A stretch of 64,000 bases of DNA from Arhodomonas sp052060015. Lineage in GTDB: Bacteria > Pseudomonadota > Gammaproteobacteria > Nitrococcales > Nitrococcaceae. The notes beneath the pieces were generated by a model. That model saw nothing but the letters and a program-made list of their open reading frames with translations, was not told where the DNA came from and did not search any database. Position 1 is the stretch's first letter. Each line of letters begins with the position of its first letter. A program made the translations under genes and the position numbers. Shown piece after piece: positions 37,563 to 44,297 of the stretch. Location of the stretch: the NCBI RefSeq assembly GCF_052060015.1, contig NZ_JBPODZ010000003.1:248001-312000 (forward strand), given 5' to 3'.

Positions 37563-38215
37563 AGGATCTTCATCCGTTTTTCGACCACGCGCAGGATTAC
37601 GGTCATGGTCAGGGTCATGGCGAGGTAGAGCACCGCGACGGTGGACCAGATCTCCACCGCGCGAAAGGTGCTGGCCATGACCTCCTGGCCCTGTCGGGTG
37701 AGCTCGGCGACGCCGATGACGATGAACAGCGAGGTGTCCTTAAGGCTGATGATGCACTGGTTGCCCAGCGGCGGGACGAGACGTCGGAAGGCCAGGGGCC
37801 CGATGATGTCGCGGAACAACTGCCAGTTGGTGATCCCCAGGGCCTTACCGGCCTCGATGTAGCCACGGCTGATGGACAGCAGCGAGCCGCGGACGATCTC
37901 GGCGATGTAGGCGCCGGCGTTGATCACGATGGCGGCGATGGCCGAGGTCAGGGCGTCCAGGCGCATGTCCAGGAGTATCGGCATCGCGAAGTAGATGAAC
38001 ATCACCTGCACCACGATGGGGGTGCCGCGGATCAGCTCGATGTAGGTCATGGCGATGGCGTTGATGAGCCGGTTGCCGTAGGCCCGGGCGGTACCGGCGA
38101 CCACCCCGATGAAGAAGCCGCCGAGCAGTCCCGTCACCGTGATGTAGAGCGTCAGCCGGGCGCCGGCGAGCAGCTCGGGTATCGCCTGCGGGATGACGGA
38201 GAAGTCGAATTCCAT
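37559..38215 (-). CDS. Polar amino acid ABC transporter permease
   Basis: A 218-aa HisM/GlnP-type permease with five or so helices. The N-terminal GARLTLYITVTGLLGGFFIGVVAGTARAYG and YIELIRGTPIVVQVMFIYFAMP are typical, as is the EAA loop EAGKALGITNWQLFRDIIGPLAFRRLVPPLGNQ. As the only permease gene here, it would work as a homodimer. It lies between the binding-protein and ATPase genes on the minus strand. Confidence 0.93.
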   Translation of the reverse strand: MEFDFSVIPQAIPELLAGARLTLYITVTGLLGGFFIGVVAGTARAYGNRLINAIAMTYIELIRGTPIVVQVMFIYFAMPILLDMRLDALTSAIAAIVINAGAYIAEIVRGSLLSISRGYIEAGKALGITNWQLFRDIIGPLAFRRLVPPLGNQCIISLKDTSLFIVIGVAELTRQGQEVMASTFRAVEIWSTVAVLYLAMTLTMTVILRVVEKRMKIL

Positions 38216-38281
38216 GGGATGCCTCTCGATGACGCTGTGCCCTGTGGGGCCGGCGCGGGGACTCGGCCCCGCGCCGCCGGA

Positions 38282-39016
38282 TCACTTCGGTGGTTCGCCG
38301 AACCACTTGGCATAGATGTCGTCGTAGGTGCCGTCCTCCATGATCTCCAGCAGCGCCACGTTGACGCGGTCGCGGAGCTCGCTGCCCTCAGGGAAACCGA
38401 TGCCGTAGGACTGGGCGTCCATGCTCTGCCCGACCGCCTTCACCTCGCCGTCGCCGGCGGTCTCGATGTAGTAGAAAACATTGGGGGTATCGTGGGCCGC
38501 CACGTCCACGCGGCCGGTGCGCAGTGCCAGGTAGGCATCGCCGATGTTGGGGAACTTCGTGACCCCCGCGGTCTCCAGGGAGTCGATGAAGTCCGCCGCC
38601 GCCGTGCCCTGCTTGACGCCCACCACCTTGTCGCCGAGGTCGTCCGTGCCGGAGACGTCGTCGTTGTCGGCGCGCACCATCAGCAGCACGCCGCTGTCGT
38701 AGTACGGGTGGGAGTAATCGATGACCTTCTCGCGCTCGGCGGTGATCGAGATGGCGGCCAGCGCCAGGTCCACGTTGCCCGTCTGCAGTGCGGGAATGAT
38801 CCCGTTGAAGTCCATGGGCTGGAGCTCGTAATCCACGTCCAGCCGCTCGGCGACGGCCTTCCAGAGGTCGATGTCGAAGCCCTTGTACTCCCCGTCCTCC
38901 TCGAACTCGAAGGGAACGAAGGCGGTGTCGACGGCGACGAGCAGGTCTTCGGCATGGGCGGTAAGGCTCACGCCGACGCCGAGCACGGCGGCGGCGAGCA
39001 TCTTCATTGGTTGCAT
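38282..39016 (-). CDS. Polar amino acid ABC transporter substrate-binding protein
   Basis: 244 aa with a short Sec signal peptide (MQPMKMLAAAVLGVGVSLTAHA, cut before EDL). It is a type II periplasmic binding protein of the SBP_bac_3 (GlnH/HisJ) family: VAVDTAFVPFEFEEDGEYKGFDIDLWKAVAERLDVDYELQ and the DLALAAISITAEREKVIDYSHPYYDSGV stretch. It is closest in look to GlnH, but ligand residues cannot be fixed by eye. First gene of the operon with permease, ATPase, C45 hydrolase and RpiR regulator; the ATG follows GAGGAGATC. Confidence 0.93.
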   Translation of the reverse strand: MQPMKMLAAAVLGVGVSLTAHAEDLLVAVDTAFVPFEFEEDGEYKGFDIDLWKAVAERLDVDYELQPMDFNGIIPALQTGNVDLALAAISITAEREKVIDYSHPYYDSGVLLMVRADNDDVSGTDDLGDKVVGVKQGTAAADFIDSLETAGVTKFPNIGDAYLALRTGRVDVAAHDTPNVFYYIETAGDGEVKAVGQSMDAQSYGIGFPEGSELRDRVNVALLEIMEDGTYDDIYAKWFGEPPK

Positions 39017-39043
39017 GATCTCCTCCTCAGGCTAGTTGGACAG

Positions 39044-39057
39044 GCAAATATATTTGC
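39044..39057. promoter_or_regulatory. Palindrome upstream of the polar amino acid ABC operon
   Basis: GCAAATATATTTGC is a perfect 14-bp palindrome 28 bases before the binding-protein ATG. A near copy, GCAATAAATTTGC (39087-39099), lies 43 bases further upstream. They are candidate operators for the operon's own RpiR regulator (inference). Confidence 0.5.
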
Positions 39058-39210
39058 GCAAAAAGGCCTGTCATCGACCAACTGTAGCAATAAATTTGCA
39101 CATGTCTAGCCGCCGGAGGCGGCCACTGTGCTCGAACGCTGGGCGAGCGACGGCCGTAACCTTGTGCTGCTATGCAACACGGCGTATTCGTGTTAAGGAG
39201 GAGGAATATA

Positions 39211-41001
39211 GTGAATACGCAGGAGACAGGCATGTCCCGAGAGCAGCGCGGCAACGGCACCGGTAGCGAGCCGTTCACCCCGGAGACCTACATGGCCCAC
39301 GCGCTGGACCGCGCCTTTAAGGCCGGTCTCGCCCGAAGCACCAATGGAATCACACCAGCGGGGATGGCGGGGGCGACCTTCGAGTGGCTGGCACACCTTG
39401 CCACCTCGCCGGGCAAGCAGTTGGAGCTCACCGAGCGCGCCGGGCGGCACTGGGTGCGGCTGGCGCATCATGCCGCCCGCAGCGGCGCCGGTCCAGACGA
39501 GCAACCCTGCATTGAGCCGGCACCGTCGGACCACCGGTTCGATGACGACGGCTGGTGCCGCTGGCCGTACAACCTCTTCGCCCAGGGGTTCCTGCTGCAG
39601 CAGAAATGGTGGAACGAGGCCACCACGGATATCGACGGGCTCTCTGAGCACCGTGAGCAGGTGGTGTCGTTCGCGGCGCGTCAGATGCTCGACCGCCTCT
39701 CGCCGACGAATTTCCCCTGGCTCAACCCGGAGGTGACCCGCCGCACCCTCTCGGAAGCCGGGATGAACTTCGTCCGCGGCTTCGATAACTGGGTGGAGGA
39801 CTGGGAGCGCATGGTCGCCGGCGAGCCCCCCGTCGGCGCCGAGGAGTATCAGGTCGGTGAGAATGTGGCGGTGACGCCGGGCAAGGTCGTCTACCGCAAC
39901 CGCCTGATCGAATTGATCCAGTACAGCCCGACCACCGAGAGCGTCCACGCCGAGCCGGTGCTCATCGTCCCGGCCTGGATCATGAAGTACTACATCCTCG
40001 ATCTGTCGCCGGAGAACTCCCTGGTCCGCTATCTGGTGAGCAACGGCTACACGGTGTTCATGATCTCCTGGCGCAACCCCACCTCAGAGGAGCGTCACCT
40101 GGGCATGGACGACTACCGCAAGCTCGGCCCCATGGCGGCGCTGGATGTAATCAACGACATCGTGCCGGGTCAGAAGATCCACTCCGTGGGCTACTGCATC
40201 GGCGGGACGCTGCTCAGTATCGCTGCCGCCGCCATGGGCCGGGATCGTGACGATCGCCTGGCCTCCATGACCCATTTCGCCACCCAGGTGGACTTCAACG
40301 AGGCCGGTGAGCTGATGTTGTTCATTAGTGAGAGCGAGGTCGATCTGCTCGAGAACATGATGTGGGAGCAGGGATACCTGGACGGCCACCAAATGGCCGG
40401 GGCGTTCCAGTTGCTGCGCTCCAACGACCTGATCTGGTCGCGGATGGTGCGGGATTACCTCATCGGCGAGCGTCAGCCCATGAACGACCTCATGGCCTGG
40501 AACGCGGACCTCACCCGCATGCCTTACCGCATGCACTCGGAGTACCTGCGCCATCTGTTCCTTAATAACGAGCTGGCGACGGGGGGCTACATCGTCGACG
40601 GCCGGCCGGTAGTGATCCCCGACATCCACGTACCGATCTTCTCGGTGGGCACGGTCAAGGATCATGTCGCCCCATGGCGTTCGGTCTACAAGATCCACCT
40701 CCTCGCCGACGCCGATGAGGTCACCTTCGTGCTCACCAGCGGTGGGCATAACGCCGGCATTGTCAGCGAGCCTGGCCACCCGCGCCGGCGCTACCAGATT
40801 CACACCCACCACGAGGGCAAGCCCTATATCGATCCGGATACCTGGCAGGAGACGGTGCCGGTCGAGTCGGGCTCGTGGTGGTCCGCGTGGACCCAGTGGC
40901 TGGAGGGCCATTCTTCCGGGCGCGTGGCGCCGCCGAGCATGGGCAGCCGGCGTTATCCCCCCGTTAAGGACGCACCGGGGGACTACGTCCTGCAGCGGTA
41001 G
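39211..41001 (+). CDS. phaC: Class I-type polyhydroxyalkanoate synthase
   Basis: 596 aa from GTG 39211, seven bases behind AAGGAGGAGG; an ATG at 39232 with its own AGGAG would give 589 aa. The alpha/beta-hydrolase core shows the lipase-box-like GYCIGG with the catalytic cysteine (about residue 329), the aspartate in VKDHVAPW and the histidine in GGHNAGIV. The N-terminal ~200 residues match class I synthases (NPLWQxS-like region, KWWNEAT, LSPTNFPWLNPEV). It polymerises 3-hydroxyacyl-CoA into storage granules. No phaA, phaB or phasin is next to it, so precursors must come from elsewhere. Confidence 0.93.
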   Translation: MNTQETGMSREQRGNGTGSEPFTPETYMAHALDRAFKAGLARSTNGITPAGMAGATFEWLAHLATSPGKQLELTERAGRHWVRLAHHAARSGAGPDEQPCIEPAPSDHRFDDDGWCRWPYNLFAQGFLLQQKWWNEATTDIDGLSEHREQVVSFAARQMLDRLSPTNFPWLNPEVTRRTLSEAGMNFVRGFDNWVEDWERMVAGEPPVGAEEYQVGENVAVTPGKVVYRNRLIELIQYSPTTESVHAEPVLIVPAWIMKYYILDLSPENSLVRYLVSNGYTVFMISWRNPTSEERHLGMDDYRKLGPMAALDVINDIVPGQKIHSVGYCIGGTLLSIAAAAMGRDRDDRLASMTHFATQVDFNEAGELMLFISESEVDLLENMMWEQGYLDGHQMAGAFQLLRSNDLIWSRMVRDYLIGERQPMNDLMAWNADLTRMPYRMHSEYLRHLFLNNELATGGYIVDGRPVVIPDIHVPIFSVGTVKDHVAPWRSVYKIHLLADADEVTFVLTSGGHNAGIVSEPGHPRRRYQIHTHHEGKPYIDPDTWQETVPVESGSWWSAWTQWLEGHSSGRVAPPSMGSRRYPPVKDAPGDYVLQR

Positions 41002-41063
41002 CAATTAGCTCGCCGGCGACGGTGTGTTGCAGCTCCTCCAGCGAGTCTATATATTGTGGGTTA

Positions 41064-41179
41064 GTCTTCATGGGATACCCTATAAAGTGGGTATCCGGCG
41101 GGGAACACCGGTGAGAATCCGGGGCTGTCGCGCAACGGTGTGGCGAACAGGTTCGCCGAGCCCGAATACCGCCGAAGAC
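41064..41179 (+). promoter_or_regulatory. Cobalamin riboswitch aptamer
   Basis: The B12-box pattern is visible: GGGAACACCGGTGAGAATCC, GGGGCTGTCGCGCAACGGT, then GAGCCCGAATACCGCC. P1 is closed by GTCTTC (41064-41069)/GAAGAC (41174-41179). A side hairpin, GGATACCC (41073-41080)/GGGTATCC (41089-41096), precedes the core. The canonical CGCAACTGT is CGCAACGGT here. It lies about 100 bases before the only downstream gene, with an RBS-masking stem between them. Confidence 0.85.
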
Positions 41180-41244
41180 GATCACGGGAGCCTCGCGCCA
41201 AGGTTCCCCGGAGCTGATGCCGATCGTCATCCGGGCACCCGCGC

Positions 41245-41280
41245 GGGCTCCTCGCCCCAGAATCAGCGCGGGAGGAGCCC
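41245..41280 (+). promoter_or_regulatory. Shine-Dalgarno-sequestering hairpin
   Basis: GGGCTCCTC (41245-41253) pairs perfectly with GAGGAGCCC (41272-41280), which ends at the base before the ATG at 41281 and contains the ribosome binding site. With the cobalamin aptamer just upstream, this is the expected expression platform for translational OFF control. Confidence 0.8.
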
Positions 41281-41712
41281 ATGCATACCAAAACCATCTT
41301 CGCTGACCGGTCGATCCGCCGGGACTCGGCAGCACACCACCCCGAAGCCGGGCGCCAGACCCTGGTCCTTGGTAGTCGCCTGACCGCCGGCCTGCGGTCG
41401 CTGCTGCGCCGGCTTGGGGCGGAGATCGCACCGGTGCGCTGGCCCGGGGTTACGCACCCGCCGGTGGACCGGATCACGATCCCGACGGCGGCCACCGCCC
41501 CGGAATGGCTCGATGCCGATGCCACCGACGAATTGATGGGCCTGCTCCGAGAGATGGAGCGCCTCGGCACCGCCCCGGAGTGGATGCAGCTGCTGCTGGC
41601 ACGTCATCGTGCCGGAACCCTGGTGGACACTGACGGTTGCCTGGAGCTGATGGACGGCCTCACCCCGGAGGCGGTCATCTGCGGGCTGCTGCGGCTGCCG
41701 GGAAGGCGGTAA
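41281..41712 (+). CDS. Hypothetical protein controlled by a cobalamin riboswitch
   Basis: A 143-aa protein I cannot place in a family. It has a basic N-terminal half (TLVLGSRLTAGLRSLLRRLGAEIAPVRWPG) and an acidic, helical second half (TDELMGLLREMERLGTAPEWMQLLLARHRAGTLVDTDGCLELMDGL). There is no signal peptide and no convincing membrane segment; one histidine pair (HH, residues 19-20) and one cysteine near each of two turns are not a known metal motif. It is the only gene between the riboswitch and the tRNA-Lys fragment, so B12 status very probably controls it alone. Confidence 0.75.
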   Translation: MHTKTIFADRSIRRDSAAHHPEAGRQTLVLGSRLTAGLRSLLRRLGAEIAPVRWPGVTHPPVDRITIPTAATAPEWLDADATDELMGLLREMERLGTAPEWMQLLLARHRAGTLVDTDGCLELMDGLTPEAVICGLLRLPGRR

Positions 41713-41834
41713 GGCATGCGAGAGACAGCGAAGCGGCATCATGCTCGCCGAGTCACGATCGAGTCACGCCGCTGGTGCGGAGTGTTGTGACCGACCGGGG
41801 GCGGAGGCGTAACCCGCTGACCGTGATAGACGAT

Positions 41835-41882
41835 TGGTGGGCCCTGCTGGATTCGAACCAGCGACCAGCGGATTAAAAGTCC
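41835..41882 (-). other. attL: 3' part of a tRNA-Lys gene (anticodon loop to CCA)
   Basis: On the minus strand, from the anticodon loop CTTTTAA (TTT, lysine), the sequence continues through variable bases, a perfect T-arm GCTGG/TTCGAAT/CCAGC and GGGCCCA-CCA. No D-arm or 5' acceptor strand follows, so this is only the 3' half. With an integrase gene next to it, it is the displaced original 3' end left by integration into tRNA-Lys. The intact tRNA gene should be at the far (right) end of the element. Confidence 0.8.
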
Positions 41883-41889
41883 ATTCAGG

Positions 41890-42043
41890 ACCACCTGCCA
41901 ATGCCCGCGTCACATGCGGCGTTTCCTCGAATAAAAACGTAAAGTCAGTAACTTACAATATGACGTTTACCGCCATTGACCGTCAAATCATTCCGATTAT
42001 GCTGTGACATATCTGTGACCGCTGTGACACATCTGTGACCGCC
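41890..42043. repeat. Integrase leader with tandem 20-bp repeats
   Basis: Positions 42001-42020 and 42021-42040 are two 20-base direct copies (GCTGTGACAyATCTGTGACC) differing at one base; each contains two CTGTGAC units. They run to four bases before the integrase ATG. Further left, TGACGTTTACCGCCATTGACCGTCA is an imperfect inverted repeat. These are candidate arm-type or regulator binding sites. Confidence 0.6.
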
Positions 42044-43261
42044 ATGCCCTCCCTGACTGACGTTCGCATCCGCAAGATGACACCGCCCGCACGCGGCCGA
42101 CGGCTCGTGTTCGACGAGCATCGCGACGCGCCGAAAGGCTTCGGGCTGCGCGTCACCGCTGTCGGCAAGGTCGCCTTCGTCCTGCGCTATCTGACTAGCG
42201 GCGGCAAGGACCGGCTCCTGACCGTCGGTGAGTATCCAACCTGGAGCCTCGCGGCCGCGCGCAAGCGCGCAGCGGAGCTGCGCCGCGAGATCGACAGCGG
42301 CGCGGACATCCTGGAGCAGCGGCGGGAGGAGCGCGCGGAGCCGACCGTGACGGATGTGTCCGAGTGGTTCCTCCAGACCAAGCGGGACCGAAAGAGCTAC
42401 CGCGACATTGAGGGCGCCGTGCTAGGGCACATCGTGCGGGCTCTGGGGCGGAAACGAATGCGCGAGGTGCGCCGGCGTGACGTGATCGTGTTAATTGAAC
42501 GGCTTGCCGCTGGACATCCGCGCCAAGCCGGGCGCGTGCTGGTCTATGCCAAGCAGCTATTCGAGTATGCCGAAGACCGTGAGATCATCGAGGCGTCGCC
42601 GATCGCGACATTGAAATCCAGCAAAATCGGCCCCGGACTCACGGCGCGCCGCCGCGCCCGGGTGCTTCATGACGACGAGATACGCGCATTCTGGCAGGGC
42701 GTGGAGACCTGCGGGATGCACCGCCTGACCGCCTTGGCGCTCAAGCTGGTGTTGGTCACGGGCCAACGTCCCGGTGAGGTGGCCGGGATGCGCTGGGATG
42801 AGCTGGACGGCCGGCTGTGGACCATCCCCGCGGAGCGCCGCGGCAAGACCGACACCGCTCATGTGGTCCCGCTGACGGATACCGCCCTGGCGCTACTGGA
42901 GGCCGCCCGGGATGAGGTGGAGCGGCTGAGCCATCGCTACCCGCGCACGGGGGAGTACGTGTTCGAGGCCCGCCCCGGCAGCGCCTTGACGAATCTGGCG
43001 ATCAGCCGGGCCGCCAGCCGTTACGCCGACGCACTGGGGAACCGGGACGCGGAAACCTGGGGCCATTGGACGCCGCATGATCTGCGGCGAACCTGCCGCA
43101 CCGGGCTGGCCGCTATCGGCGTTGATGAGGTGGTCGCTGAGGTGACCATCGGTCATACCCGCAAGGGCATCGCCGCGGTCTATGACCTGCATCGCTATGA
43201 CCGGGAGAAGCGGGCTGCCCTGGCGGCATGGGAGCGGCGGCTGTTGCAGGTCGTCGGGTAG
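42044..43261 (+). CDS. int: Tyrosine-type site-specific integrase
   Basis: 405 aa from the ATG at 42044; a GTG at 42035 is in frame. The N-terminal arm-binding domain (residues ~1-95, DVRIRKMTPPARGRRLVFDE...GFGLRVTAVGK) is DUF4102-like. A SAM-like core-binding domain follows (~100-185), then the catalytic domain with Arg in VTGQRPGEVAGMRWDEL, the HDLRRTCRTGLA box, GHTRKG and the nucleophile tyrosine in GIAAVYDLHRYD. It would integrate and excise the element at tRNA-Lys, whose 3' fragment lies 160 bases upstream. Confidence 0.95.
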   Translation: MPSLTDVRIRKMTPPARGRRLVFDEHRDAPKGFGLRVTAVGKVAFVLRYLTSGGKDRLLTVGEYPTWSLAAARKRAAELRREIDSGADILEQRREERAEPTVTDVSEWFLQTKRDRKSYRDIEGAVLGHIVRALGRKRMREVRRRDVIVLIERLAAGHPRQAGRVLVYAKQLFEYAEDREIIEASPIATLKSSKIGPGLTARRRARVLHDDEIRAFWQGVETCGMHRLTALALKLVLVTGQRPGEVAGMRWDELDGRLWTIPAERRGKTDTAHVVPLTDTALALLEAARDEVERLSHRYPRTGEYVFEARPGSALTNLAISRAASRYADALGNRDAETWGHWTPHDLRRTCRTGLAAIGVDEVVAEVTIGHTRKGIAAVYDLHRYDREKRAALAAWERRLLQVVG

Positions 43262-43608
43262 AACTACCGTTCATCTGGAAAACCCTACCGTTTGTCATGG
43301 CTCTACGCCGCAAACCCCGCCGTCTGGCCCCCACCATACGCCATCGTACTGATAAAAAATCGCGCAAAATCAAGAAGTGCAAATTTGTTGATACCCAATT
43401 TGTTCCAAGTAACTGATTTTGCACGTTTTTGCGGCGCCGTGGTACCCCTATAGCCATCGTGAGCAACAGGGAGCCACCGAGAGCACTGAGCACACGCCTG
43501 ATATAGAGACGCCCCGCTGGCGGCCACCGGCGAGGCGTCAAGGGCACTCCATTTCACACTGTTTCCATGCCGCTCACCGAGCCGGCGTTGCTACCAAAGG
43601 AGCACCCG
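43262..43608. promoter_or_regulatory. AT-rich intergenic region between integrase and AlpA-like gene
   Basis: No gene is supported in these ~350 bases. GCAAAATCA (43364-43372) and TGATTTTGC (43414-43422) are perfect 9-bp arms flanking AAATTTGTT (43381) and CAATTTGTT (43397), 16 bases apart. The 11-mer CAAATTTGTTG (43380-43390) occurs again at 48099-48109. It is a likely promoter, excision or replication control region. Confidence 0.5.
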
Positions 43609-43842
43609 ATGCCACAGTATGACAGCCGCATCGACACGTCCACCGCCGTAATGACCCCGTCGGAAGCCGCGGACTACCTGCGCGTCAGCGTGCGCACGCT
43701 CACTCGCTGGCGCCACGAGCGCGTAGGTCCGCGGTGGGCCTACGTCGGTCACCAGATTCGCTACCGCCGGGCCGACCTCGACGCCTACGTCGACACTCGC
43801 ACCGCCGAGCCGGTCGCCGAGGGCGACCAGGAGGTGTGGTGA
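43609..43842 (+). CDS. AlpA/excisionase-type HTH DNA-binding protein
   Basis: 77 aa from the ATG at 43609, with AAAGGAG seven bases upstream. The winged-helix HTH_17 fold is clear: MTPSEAADYLRVSVRTLTRWRHERVGPRWAYVGHQIRYRRADLDAYV. Such proteins activate integrase genes or act as excision factors in integrative elements. It overlaps the next gene by one base and heads the replication-like module. Either role (Xis or transcriptional activator) fits. Confidence 0.85.
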   Translation: MPQYDSRIDTSTAVMTPSEAADYLRVSVRTLTRWRHERVGPRWAYVGHQIRYRRADLDAYVDTRTAEPVAEGDQEVW

Positions 43843-44297
43843 TGGCGACGGAAGCGGACGCACCAGTAGACCGCCTACTCGCTAAGCTCGACTGCGTTCG
43901 CCGCCGTGGCGAGCGGGCGTGGATCGCTCGATGCCCTGGGCACGAGGATCACACGCCGTCGCTGGCGATCGCCGTACGTGACAGCGGAGTCGTACTTATA
44001 TACTGCCACGCCGGCTGCGGATACGAGCAGGTGCTCGACGCCATCGATCTTAAGGCGGCCGACCTGTTCCCCCCCCGACTCCGTCGCGGCGGGCGCGGGC
44101 CGCTGCCGCGTGATGCACGCCGGCCCCCGCGACTGTCGGCCGCGGAGATGCTGGCGTCCGTCCCCGGCGATGCCTTAGTGGTCGCCATGGCCGCCGATGA
44201 GCTCGCGGCCGGCCGTCGCCTCGCCGACCGTGACCGGGAGCGGCTGCGCGCCGCCTCGCTCCGCCTGCGGGCCGCGGCCCGGGAGGTGGGCGCATGA
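43842..44297 (+). CDS. CHC2-type zinc-finger (primase-like) protein
   Basis: 151 aa from the ATG at 43842, overlapping the AlpA-like stop. The N-terminal ~70 residues form a DnaG-type zinc ribbon: ARCPGHEDHTPSLAIAV then YCHAGCGYEQVLDAI, i.e. Cys-x2-His and Cys-x3-Cys ligands. No TOPRIM catalytic domain follows; the rest is an arginine-rich helical tail. It probably delivers a primase zinc domain to the helicase-like protein encoded next (four-base overlap), as a split primase-helicase of a mobile element (inference). Confidence 0.82.
   Translation: MATEADAPVDRLLAKLDCVRRRGERAWIARCPGHEDHTPSLAIAVRDSGVVLIYCHAGCGYEQVLDAIDLKAADLFPPRLRRGGRGPLPRDARRPPRLSAAEMLASVPGDALVVAMAADELAAGRRLADRDRERLRAASLRLRAAAREVGA

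Noticed and set aside
41263..41742. 159-codon minus-strand frame opposite the riboswitch-controlled gene
   Set aside because: The riboswitch, masking stem and RBS all serve the plus strand; the antisense frame has no RBS or recognisable protein.
41835..41910. Complete tRNA-Lys gene
   Set aside because: Only the 3' half is present; no D-arm or 5' acceptor strand matches GGGCCC.
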